Source of the DNA: Pictodentalium vernedei
Lineage: Eukaryota > Mollusca > Scaphopoda > Dentaliida > Dentaliidae
Direction: 5' to 3'
DNA: 64,000 bases
Assembly: GCA_031216915.1 (NCBI GenBank)
Contig: CM062290.1
Location: 255,609,597-255,673,596 of the forward strand
Under the pieces are notes generated by a model that did no database searches, was not told the origin of the DNA, and was given only the letters and a program-made list of their open reading frames with translations. The translations under genes and the position numbers were made by a program. Shown piece after piece: positions 54,979 to 64,000 of the stretch (the stretch's first letter is position 1; each line of letters starts with the position of its first letter).

Positions 54979-55864
54979 TGTGAAAGAACAACAATAAGTC
55001 CTAGTTACTCGCAAAAACCCCTGACACAAAGATACATAATAACATGATCCATTAATAAATGAAAAAACAATTGCAAAACAAAATAATTTTGAAAAAATAT
55101 TTTTTCAGAGAAGCCCAAGTTGCTGAAAAGTAACGTTGAGCCCCGATGGATCCGATGGCAAAGTGTGGTCAAAAATTTTAAATTTATATAAAATAATTAA
55201 TGAGACACTTTCGGATAATATAAATGTATCTTATAATGAGATAAACTACCACAAAGGCGAACAGCCCCCCTCAAAAAAGGCTGTTGCCAATGAAAACAAA
55301 CAGTGTAAACACACTAGAAAACATGACTCCAGGCACTGAAAAAACTGGCCCGGAATCAGTCATCAATTACACTCTATCTGATGCAAAACAGAGACTCCCA
55401 GGGGAGAATCTGTAGAACATCAGATGGAAGATGCAGAACACAAACGTTATACACCCATGGGTGAAAACGTAACTATGGGGAAAATAACAGAAAACATTCT
55501 GTAACCAAGCAACTCTCCCAGGAAATTTTAGAAATGAAACTTCTCAAAAATATGCCAAAAGCATGGGAGAATTGCCAGGGGGGACTTTAGAAGGCTAGGG
55601 GAGAGGAAACACTGAATAAGCAGTGCAACAATTAGCAAGAATGACAACAAGAGGCCCATGCCTCGAAAATAGGCAACTTAACATAATTTCATCAAAAAAT
55701 TTTAAGTACAGCCCTGATTATTTTTTGCCACTTCTTTTTCCTCTCCTCCTTCTATCCTCCTTAGAATCACATTTTCTCCAAAAATTACGTGTCTGGCATC
55801 CTTTAAACTGAGATTTACAAGCACAAAGATCAGTGAGATGTTGACTGATGAAGGGCCAAACAGA
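54979..55864 (-). other. Leader of DIRS copy B
   Basis: Nearly identical to 29368-30253. Non-coding. Confidence 0.6.
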
Positions 55865-56065
55865 GAATGATAATTGGCGCCAATTTCGGGACGACTCCGT
55901 CACTGCGCATGCGCAGTAGAGGCGTACTATGGAGGTCCTTTAGGACATGATTTCTTTTTGTTTTGGATGCAAATTTTGGGGATTGGGGGGCAAAATTTGT
56001 GTTTGGCCCTGGTTTTGTTGGAGTTAGCACCAGCTAAGTCTGGGTCATTGGTACAGTATAAAAAT
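55865..56065. repeat. Right inverted terminal repeat, DIRS copy B
   Basis: Inverted complement of 48983-49169 plus the outer tip CAGTATAAAAAT; the last 34 bases are mirrored in its ICR. Confidence 0.85.
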
Positions 56066-56466
56066 ATAGGTAACATGAAATAATTTCGTAAAAAAATTAT
56101 AAATTACAGCCCTGAACATTTCCTGCCACGGTTTCTTCCTCTCATCCTTCTATTTCCTCCTTAGATCCACCATTTCTCTCATAATTATGTGTCTGGCATC
56201 ATTAAAACTGAGATTAACAAGCACAAATATCAGTGATATGTAACTGAATTGAGGGCCAAACAAAGAATAACAATTGGTGCCAATTTCCAGACCTCCTTGA
56301 CACTGCGCATGCGCAGTGGAGTAAAAGTATGGAGGACCATACAGGACGTGTTATTTTCGGTTTTTGATGCAAATTTTGGGGATTGGGGGGGCAAAATTTG
56401 TGTTTGACCCTAAATATTTAAGAGTTAGCACCAGCTAAGTCTGGGTCATTGGTACAGTATAAAAAT
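56066..56466 (-). repeat. Remaining leader and right terminal repeat of DIRS copy C
   Basis: Begins ATAGGTAACATGAAATAATT, continuing the leader cut at 48941. The terminal repeat includes ACTGCGCATGCGCAGTGGAG and CCCTAAATATTTAAGAGTTA, which matches the complement of the copy C left end (AACTCTTAAATATTTAGGG) and not that of copies A or B. This proves the two ends belong to one element. Confidence 0.85.
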
Positions 56467-56994
56467 ATACTGTTTAAGAAGCAACCCAGGGCATCACAAA
56501 CAAAAAAAATAGCAATTCAAATTTTGTGTTTTTTAAAAATTGTTTTACATCCAAAACATTGCTTAATATCCTATATGGCTGTATGAGAAGAAGCTTGTTG
56601 AGTTCGTTCATATATAAGGGGGGAGGGGAGGCATAAATAATGTTTTGGAAGGAAAAACACAGTTTTATGGGCTTTGTTCAAGTCCATCAAGGGCAATAAC
56701 TCTGACAAAAATACTCTTAATAGCATCTGCATTAACATGGGACCAGACATCAATAAGATATACCTGCATACCAAATATGAAACCTTTCCACAGAATATTT
56801 GAAAAGTTATTAAGTTGAAAACTCATCGGACAAAGATCGAGACTGAAGAAAACAGATTGACAGACAGACAGATCAACCGATATTGCCTCATTTAGAGCTG
56901 CTTGCCACACCTAAAATCCTCAAGTTTTAACTTCAAGTCATATTTGGTATAGAGTTAAATAAAGTATGTATTTTACAGTTCCAGTACTGTGATC
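56467..56994. other. Unassigned intronic DNA with old repeat fragment
   Basis: A fragment near 56680-56880 (AGGGCAATAACTCTGACAAA, TGCATACCAAATATGAAACC, then GACAGACAGACAG) resembles one monomer plus microsatellite of the tandem-repeat elements. No gene. Confidence 0.45.
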
Positions 56995-57793
56995 CAGGGA
57001 TGTCAAGTACCACTTGCACCAACAGTGCTAATACCGGTAATGGTAATGGGGTAGAAATACAGTGCTGGTAACAGTAACTGTCGTGACCTCTTTTTGTTTT
57101 CTTATAACAGTGTGATCAGTGAGAGATGGATGGATGGATGTGGATGAATGGATGGATGGATGGATAGACAGAAGGACAGATGGATGGACAGACAGAAGGA
57201 TGGATGGATGGAGAGCTTCACTAAATACCCCCAAATCCTCCTTCGGAGGTTGGGGGCATAATACGGTTGTGTATGAAGGGAATCAAGATGGTCGACTTGA
57301 AAGGGACTGAAAGTGTAAGCACCAAATTAGAGATGCTTCAACAAGTGTCTTAACTCGATTGAACACAGTGGCATGTGAGGTTGAGTGATGAGTGCTGACT
57401 GCCATGTATTGGATGAGTGTCCTCACTGTACTATAAACACAAACTCGATGCAGCCATAAAAATACTCTGCTGACTAGGTAGAAAGGGCTTACAGGATGTC
57501 ATGTCTTTTGTTTTAATTTAAGAGAAATAGAAGAGTGCAGAAATTCCAACCCGATAGGTGAATGCGGATATGCAGTGAGAAACAATAGCATATGTTGACA
57601 GAAGTGTTGAATGATTCTCTAAAAATGCTCACAAAGATGGGAATTATGGACAAAAAACATCAATGGAATTGTTTTCTCATGGAAATTAATCAAGTACCGG
57701 AACTGTAGGTACTGGTGTTTGGGTATTGGTACTGAGAAAGCCCTTGATTACCAATGGTACTAGTAATGATTCTGGTACCTTTTGACATCCCTG
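56995..57793. mobile_element. Non-autonomous hAT-like element (799 bp)
   Basis: Termini CAGGGATGTCAA and TTGACATCCCTG are exact inverted complements and match the CAGGGRTGYCAAA consensus of hAT elements. Flanks are CTGTGATC (56987-56994) and CTGCAATC (57794-57801), an 8-bp duplication with two transitions. The interior is rich in GGTACTGGT-like phrases; no transposase. A GGATGGATG stretch ending TTGGGGGCATAATA (about 57110-57262) is a nested or captured tandem-repeat-element tail. Confidence 0.7.
57110..57262 (+). repeat. GGATG/GACAGA microsatellite with TCCTTCGGA hairpin end
   Basis: A run of GGATGGATG and GACAGAAGG units, then CCCCCAAATCCTCC / GGAGGTTGGGGG folding into a hairpin, then CATAATA. 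This is the same type of 3' end as in 31300-31350 and 38900-38939. Confidence 0.6.
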
Positions 57794-58694
57794 CTGCAAT
57801 CACAAAAGTGGACAGAGATTTTTGACCAGCAACTGGGCTGAGATGTGGTTGAAAGTCTCTCTGTTTTCCTCTCAGTAACACTGTAGAATCTCACCTATTG
57901 AAAAAGAAATCCAACAACACTGAATCTGAGATACTCAGTCTTTTGATTATGAGGCAAGTGATCGCACCCACATACCTATAACATGCCTCACCAATCGGTA
58001 ACTGCAAGAATTGTTAGATTTTTTGTAAATTTTGATATAAACAGAGGACACATTGGAGATAAACTATTTAAATATTGGAGTTTAAGGTCAATGTCCGCAT
58101 GTGTTGCTATATAATGAAAACATAAATTTAAAGTTTTTAAGTAATAGATGTCATATAATGTTTCTTAAAGCTTGTTTTGAATGAACAGGCCTGTACAGCA
58201 AACTGGACAATTCATCACTTCATATGAGTATCACAGTCTAAAAAAAAATAGGGCAAGTAATTTTCTGATTTGCCTACATTACTAGACATCAGACAAATAG
58301 AATGACTGTTTACTGCAATTGCTCTTGGCATTCATTTGACTTTTTCAGAATAGTCCGTTTTATAATGACATTAAATTGGTTGAATGCGAGAAGCTACTAT
58401 CATGGCCCTATTGAAAAATGCTGAAAGCAACTATAGTGACTTTACCCTGTTTGCACTAATTTGTTGTTGGCAGGGCCGTAGAAGAAAAACATTAATATAA
58501 AATTATTTTGTTAAAATTTATTGGCGAGTGTCAACTGGAACTCTCCAATAAATTGCAACAAACTAAGGCTCCTTTCGCAGGGAGTGTGGTAAAAAAAATA
58601 CTTGTGTTACAAATGACCACAGAAAAGTAATTTAGCGCTCTACCACTGAAACTAAGTGCTATTTGACTCTGGCAATGACATGCTGTGATGTAAA
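57794..58694. other. Unassigned intronic DNA
   Basis: No gene, repeat array or transposon terminus recognised. Confidence 0.4.
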
Positions 58695-60117
58695 CAAGAG
58701 GCCCCACGTGGCCTTAATCGCTCACCTGACAAAGTGACTCTAAGAAGTATTTTAGGTCACCTTCACCATGTCATGCCTCATCAACATTAACTGGTTGAGT
58801 GATAGATTTTGTTTGAAGTTCAACATTTGTTACCTAAAATTAGTTTTATTTAAAATCATTGGTGTGTGGCCAATCTCCAATGATTTTTAATAAAGCAAAT
58901 TTATCTCTGCAGACAAACAGGTTTAGCATGAAGCACAAACAAGGAATGTGAAGAGATAGCCTTGGACATCTCTCCCCAACTGTGGATATCTTACATGTGC
59001 TACATGTATATATTTGCATGCAAGAAAACAAAAATTTTCACAAATTTAATTTTTTTTTATCATCATTGGAACAAGCTCAAACAGCTTATTCCAATAGGGG
59101 TATGGGAAGATCAGGTATATTTTTGAGACAGAAATGTGAATATATAAATAATGGTGTTTTTTTGTGAATGATGCTGGAGAATTTTGCGTAAAGATATGGT
59201 AAATGGTTTGTTCTAGATACAGAATGATGCAAAAGTATTTAAATTTGATTAGGCAAGTTGTTCCTATAATGCATTTAAAAATTGAAGTAACTGTTTTTTT
59301 GCTGACGAACTTTTAGGTGTGTGTGTCTGTGTTTGTGTGTGTGTGTGTGTGTTTGTGTGTGTGTGTTTGTGGGGGGGGGGGGGGGGGGGGGTAAGAGTGT
59401 TCTTGCAAACAAAATTCCTGAATAAATGGAAAATTTTATTTTTTGTGTGAAAGACATAGTGCGTGAATGTTGATTGGAACAAGCTTAGAGAGCTCATTTT
59501 AATGTGAAGTCATAAAGCTGTGTTTTACGTACGAAATTCTGGAATAACTAAAAAAATTGCTTTTTTGACTCAAAAAGCATGGTGTGCGACCTCTCATTGG
59601 AATGAGCTCAAAAAGCTCATTCCAATGGGGTATTTACAAGCGATAAGTACATGTATGTTTAAGAGACAAAAATTAAAATTTGAATAGCGATTTTTGCGAA
59701 GAATGCTGACAAGTTTTGGCAGTTATGCTGGTAAAAAGGTAAGATATGCAAAGTGGTTGTTTTTTAGAGGCGACATTTAATTAAGGGGAATTAACCCTTG
59801 ATTACTGAGGTAACTTCTAAAAGTACTGAAATTTCATGAAGCAATGTGAATAACAGACAACAGTTGCCTAAAAATTTCATGAATAACTAAAATTTTTATT
59901 CCTTTGTCTCGAAAACATGGCATATGACCTTTGTTGGAATGAGCTGAATGCGTGTGTTCCAATGAGGGGTCATAAAATTTGAACGAAGATTTGTGTGAAT
60001 AATGCATTAGTACTGCTAGATTTGGGTAAACGGTTCACCCTGGATACCACCCCTTCTATAGTAGATCTTTTCTGCAAATTTTGTCTAAGATTCTATCAAC
60101 TTTACAAATAAATACGT

Positions 60118-62545
60118 TCATGAATCACAATCAGATCCACCCTACAATGTTGCATACCAAATATCAAAAGATTCTGCCTGCTGGATCTGGAGAAGAAGAT
60201 TTTTTAAGAAATATGCCTGAAACGCACTAAGTTAAAATTTGGGCTCCTATACGGAGCCCAAATATAAACCCAGGGGGCCGATTTGAACAAACTTGAATCA
60301 GATCCACCCCACAATGTTGCTTACCAAATATGAAAAGATTCTGAAGCTGGATCTGGAGAAGAAGATTTTTTAAGAAATTTGCCTGAAATGCACTAAGTTC
60401 GAATTCGAGCTTCTATAGTGAGCCCAAATATGAAACTAGGAAGCCGATTTGAACAAACTTGAATCAGATCCACCCCACAATGTTGCATACCAAATATCAA
60501 AAGATTCTGCCTGCTGGATCTGGAGAAGAAGATTTTTTAATAAATTTGCCCGAAATGCACTAAGTGCGAATTCGGGCTTCTATATTAAGCCCAAATATGA
60601 ATCCAGGGGGCCAATTTGAACAAACTTGAATCAGATCCACCCCTCAATGTTGCATACCAAATATCAAAAGATTCTGCCTGCTGGATCTGGAGAAGAAGAT
60701 TTTTGAAGAAATTTGCCTGAAATGCACTAAGTGCGAATTCGGGCTTCTATATTAAGCCCAAATATGAATCCAGGGGGCCGATTTGAACAAACTTGAATCA
60801 GATCCACCCCGCAATGTTGCATACCAAATATCAAAAGATTCTGCCTGCTGGATCTGGAGAAGAAGATTTTTGAAGAAATTTGCCCGAAATGCACTAAGTT
60901 TGAATTCGAGCTTCTATAGTGAGCCCAAATATGAATCCAGGGGGCCGATTTGAACAAACTTGAATCAGATCCACCCCGCAATGTTGCATACCAAATATCA
61001 AAAGATTCTGCCTGCTGGATCTGGAGAAGATGATTTTTTAAGAAATTTGCCTGAAATGCACTAAGTTCGAATTCGAGCTTCTATAGTGAGCCCAAATATG
61101 AATCTAGGAAGCCGATTTGAACAAACTTGAATCAGATCCACCCCACAATGTTGCATACCAAATATCAAAAGATTCTGCCTGCTGGATCTGGAGAAGAAGA
61201 TTTTGTAATAAATTTGCTTGAAATGCACTAAGTTCAAATTTGGGCTCCTATACTGAGCCCAAATATAAACCCAGGGGGCCGATTTGAACAAACTTGAATC
61301 AGATCCACCCCACAATGTTGCTTACCAAATATGAAAAGATTCTGCCTGCTGGATCTGGAGAAGAAGATTTTTTAAGAAATTTGCATGAAATGCACTAAGT
61401 TCAAATTCGAGCTTCTATAGTGAGCCCAAATATGAATCTAGGAAGCCGATTTGAACAAACTTGAATCAGATCCACCCCACAATGTTGCATACCAAATATC
61501 AAAAGATTCTGCCTTCTGGATCTGGAGAAGAAGATTTTTTAAGAAATTTGCCTAAATGCACTAAGTTCGAAATCGGGCTCCTATACTGAGCCCAAATATG
61601 AACCCAGGGGGCCGATTTGAACAAACTTGAATCAGATCCACCCTACAATGTTGCATACCAAATATCAAAAGATTCTGCCTGCTGGATCTGGAGAAGAAGA
61701 TTTTTTAAGAAATTTGCCTGAAATGCACTAAGTTCGAAATCGGGCTCCTATACTGAGCCCAAATATTAACCCAGGGGGCCGATTTGAACAATCTTGAATC
61801 AGATCCACCCCACAATGTTGCTTACCAAATATGAAAAGATTCTGCCTGCTGGATCTGGAGAAGAAGATTTTTTAAGAAATTTGCCTGAAATGCACTAAGT
61901 TCGAATTCGGGCTTCTATAGTAAGCCCAAATATGTATCCAGGGGGCCGATTTGAACAAACTTGAATCAGATCTACCCCGCAACATTGCATACCAAATATC
62001 AAAAGATTCTGCCTGCTGGATCTGGAGAAGAAGATTTTTGAAGAAATTTGCCTGAAATGCACTAAATTCGAATTCGAGCTCCTATAGTGAGCCCAAATAT
62101 GAATCTAGGGAGCAGATTTGAACAAACTTGAATCAGATCCACCCTACAATGTTGCATACCAAATATCAAAAGATTCTGCCTGCTGGATCTGGAGAAGAAG
62201 ATTTTCAAAGAAATTTGCCTGAAATGCAGTAAGTTCAAATTTGGGCTCCTATACTGAACCCAAATATAAACCCAGGGGGCCGATTTGAACAAACTTGAAT
62301 CAGATCCACCCCACAATGTTGCATACCAAATATCAAAAGATTCTGCCTGCTGGATCTGGAGAAGAAGATTTTTTAAGAAATTTGCCTGAAATGCACTAAG
62401 TTCGAAATCGGGCTCCTATACTGAGCCCAAATATGAACCCAGGGGGCCGATTTGAACAAACTTGAATCAGATCTACCCTACAATGTTGCATACCAATTAT
62501 CAAAAGATTCTGCCTGCTGGATCTGGAGAAGAAGATTTTTTAATG
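60118..62545. repeat. 167-bp tandem array (second family-1 copy)
   Basis: About 14.5 units of the same monomer as 35300-37725, in the same order of variants (for example the short TGCCTAAATGCACT unit and the AACATTGCATACC unit recur at matching places). Confidence 0.9.
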
Positions 62546-63182
62546 TTTTTCCCATTGCCTACAGTGTTAAAAAGTGCTGACTCAGCACTTTTTCAAAGTC
62601 CCGAAACTGTACCCTATGATAAAACCGATGGCAATTTTTTTTTACCAATCCTTTCTGTTGGTCCTAAGGAAGCTGCACACCAAATAAAAATTCTCAGTGC
62701 CGTGCAGTTTTGGAGATATGGGCGTTTTAAATTTTTTCTATTTTTAGCTCCTGCGGTTCCCACGGGGCTGCGGGAAAATTTTTTTTTGCATAAATCAAGT
62801 ACTCATGACCCAATAAGCCCTCACATAAAATTTGGTTCAAATCAGCCTCTCGGTTTGGAAAATAGAAATTTTGGGCGGGGCAAAAAATTTTGCCCCTCTC
62901 ATAACAACGTCAAGTATAGCCCCACAAACTTCTCTTGAACAAATCTGAGTCTACACCTCAAAAGGAAGCTGCACACCAAATATCAAGTCTCTGCTACTGC
63001 TGGTTCATGAGAAGAAGATTTACAAAGATTTTGGTGCCCCTTGGGGGTGTGGCACCACCCAGGAGGAGGGGCAACTTCATTTGAACAAATCTGAATTGGC
63101 ATTAGGTAATAAACATTTAGCCAACATTTGAATAAAATTGGGCTAGTGGTTTAGGAGGAGAAGTCGATAATGTAAAGTTAAC

Positions 63183-63267
63183 GCCGGACGGACGACGACG
63201 GACGACGGACGACGGACGACGGACGACGGACGATGGACGACGGACGACGGACGACGGACGACGGACA
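63183..63267. repeat. GACGGAC microsatellite, expanded
   Basis: About 12 GACGGAC-type units including one GATGGAC. The sister copy at 38362-38400 has far fewer. Confidence 0.9.
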
Positions 63268-63314
63268 GAAAGTGATTAGTTAAGCTCCCCTTGAGCTTCG
63301 CTCAGGTGAGCTAA

Positions 63315-63645
63315 AAAATGTTGGGAAGAGTTCCCTGAGCCCTTTCCAAGATTGTTGTACACCACATCATATCAATGGCTCAATGAAGGAACCTAAAGAA
63401 ACAACATGTGCCATTCTATTTTGCTTATTTAAGCCTTTACACTTGCAGTGGAAAATGTATCAGAACTACTTTCTGAAAAAGACATTCCTGATAAAAGGAT
63501 TGCCAGAAAAAGCGAAGGCAACTTTTTTCAGGTCACCCTCATTTGTAGCTTGTATGGGCCTGGTAGAGGATAGATACAGAAGATTTCAGTTGAAATTTTC
63601 TACCAACTGGTTTAAAAATATTTAGAAAAAATATTCTAAGCTCAC
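63315..63645. other. NOC2L intron, unassigned part next to donor
   Basis: Holds an 80-codon open frame on the plus strand (63383-63625) with no recognisable motif, antisense to NOC2L; not called as a gene. The NOC2L donor GTGAGC lies at its right end. Confidence 0.45.
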
Positions 63646-63834
63646 CTTTTTCCTCACTGTTATAGCACTCCTGAGGTGAATTGCCAACTGTCTGATGTAA
63701 ATAAATGCATACTGATAGGCCAGTACCTGGTCAATGGCAAATATCTCTACTAATGATCTCTGCATAAAGTTGATCAAGGGCATTGTGGTGGGTGATGTGA
63801 ATTTACAGTTGTTCACATAGGCAATGTACATTTG
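63646..63834 (-). CDS. NOC2L: NOC2L exon (first visible): nucleolar complex protein 2
   Basis: On the minus strand the acceptor ATTCTTTCAG precedes CAAATGTACATTG, and GTGAGC follows AAAAAG. Exactly 63 codons: [63 protein letters not shown]. This is a highly conserved core of the NOC2 family (AYVRNCKFTSP..., [21 protein letters not shown] in animals as I recall it). Both ends are phase 0. NOC2 forms complexes with NOC1 and NOC3 in 60S subunit biogenesis. Earlier exons must lie right of the window. Confidence 0.92.
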
Positions 63835-64000
63835 CTGAAAGAATTGTAAGATGATATTTCATAAGAATAAAATCAAATACAATTAAGAGTGCTTGCAGGA
63901 GGGGGGGGGGGGGGAGGAAGTGGGAGGGGGAACATGGGGGTAAGGCCCCACAATGTAGATCTTCTGTTTCTCAGGCCATTTTTTTTGTAAAATTTCATGT
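63835..64000. other. NOC2L: Intronic DNA upstream of NOC2L exon
   Basis: Polypyrimidine/AG acceptor at its left end on the minus strand, and a G-homopolymer near 63900-63915. Nothing else is recognised. Confidence 0.5.

Larger units (their letters stand above)
48942..56065 (-). mobile_element. DIRS-like retrotransposon copy B (7124 bp, all three genes open)
   Basis: Complete minus-strand element inserted in the leader of copy C: host CCTCGAAA | ATAGGTAAC, against CCTCGAAAATAGGCAAC uninterrupted in copy A, showing precise insertion with no duplication. Gag, RT/RH and YR are all full-length open frames. It differs from copy A at few positions, so both are recent. The likely weak point is a Glu-to-Gly change next to the catalytic Arg of YR. 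This is the best candidate for a recently autonomous copy. Confidence 0.9.
33542..56466 (-). mobile_element. DIRS-like retrotransposon copy C (old, split by four insertions)
   Basis: The left end GTTAAAAAATTTATAG is at 33542 and the right end CAGTATAAAAAT at 56466, with flanks CCTGAAAA | ATACTG and no duplication. Interruptions: family-1 element 33899-38445, 261-bp element 38679-38939, family-2 element 44168-48045, and DIRS copy B 48942-56065. Removing these 15,810 bp leaves 7115 bp, within 11 bp of intact copies A and B. All three genes are decayed. It is more diverged from A and B than they are from each other. Confidence 0.88.
58695..63314 (+). mobile_element. Helitron-like tandem-repeat element, family 1 (second copy, 4620 bp)
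   Basis: Same CAAGAGGCCCCACGTGGCC start and CAGGTGAGCTAA end as 33899-38445 and nearly identical throughout, with the same order of 167-bp monomer variants. Differences include a longer GT/G tract (about 59315-59392), an extra CTTGCAAACAAAATTC phrase after it, and an expanded 3' microsatellite. Flanks GATGTAAA | AAAATGTTGGG again show an A-rich target without duplication. It lies alone in the NOC2L intron. Confidence 0.65.
33481..63645 (-). other. NOC2L: NOC2L intron of about 30 kb, filled by nested transposons
   Basis: The acceptor is at 33481-33482 and the donor GTGAG at 63645-63641 on the minus strand. DIRS copy C and its nested passengers occupy 33542-56466, a hAT-like element 56995-57793, and a family-1 element 58695-63314. 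DIRS A, B and C lie in the same orientation as the gene. I cannot exclude an extra small exon inside, but the phases of the flanking exons fit and their protein sequences are adjacent in the family. Confidence 0.8.

Noticed and set aside
23329-56466. LTR retrotransposon or endogenous retrovirus
   Set aside because: There are no direct LTRs, integrase, protease or target duplications; inverted ends, ICR and a tyrosine recombinase place the elements in the DIRS group.
63383-63625. 80-codon plus-strand open frame near the NOC2L exon
   Set aside because: Antisense intronic position, no motif, no supporting structure.

Overview
This is eukaryotic, transposon-saturated DNA, most likely from a mollusc and probably a bivalve. 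The indications are a spliced host gene, tRNA-derived SINE structure, DIRS-type retrotransposons, and long interspersed elements built around 145-167 bp tandem arrays with a microsatellite tail (the 'pearl'/HINE style of non-autonomous Helitron-like element known from bivalves). There are no bacterial-type operons, promoters or ribosome binding sites. The only host gene I can support is part of NOC2L (nucleolar complex protein 2) on the minus strand, seen as three phase-compatible exons at 63646-63834, 33341-33480 and 31878-31989. Its first visible intron is about 30 kb and consists almost entirely of nested transposons. The 5' end lies beyond the right edge; the 3' exons were not found.

The dominant family is a DIRS-like tyrosine-recombinase retrotransposon with gag, reverse transcriptase/RNase H (RT/RH) and tyrosine recombinase (YR), inverted terminal repeats and an internal complementary region. 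Five copies are present. Copy E (1-2317, minus, cut by the window) and copy D (13803-20657, plus, decayed) lie on the left. Copy A (23329-30454, minus) and copy B (48942-56065, minus) are nearly identical and nearly intact. Copy C (33542-56466, minus) is an older copy split by four later insertions: a 4547 bp tandem-repeat element, a 261 bp element, a 3878 bp tandem-repeat element, and the whole of copy B. Subtracting these leaves 7115 bp, against 7126 and 7124 bp for A and B, which confirms the nesting.

Layout from the left: 1-2.3 kb DIRS E; 3.0-3.4 kb SINE with target duplication; 4.0-4.6 kb hAT-like element; 5.5-5.8 kb foldback; 7.0-8.4 kb CR1/L2-like non-LTR retrotransposon remnant; 9.3 kb foldback MITE; 10.1-11.9 kb Helitron-like family-2 element with a CR1 insertion; 12.3 kb piggyBac-like MITE; 13.0-21.1 kb family-2 element split by DIRS D; 21.4-23.3 kb unrecognised; 23.3-30.5 kb DIRS A; 30.6-31.4 kb tandem-repeat element; 31.9-33.5 kb two NOC2L exons; 33.5-56.5 kb composite DIRS C; 57.0-57.8 kb hAT-like element; 58.7-63.3 kb second family-1 element; 63.6-63.8 kb NOC2L exon.

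In the intact DIRS copies the gag frame stays open for about 5 kb apart from one UGA at the end of gag. Reading through it leads to YR; shifting +1 leads to RT/RH. The roughly 1.9 kb where RT/RH and the upstream part of the YR frame overlap is open in both frames. This arrangement, and a four-monomer higher-order repeat inside the family-2 element, are the most interesting things in the window.
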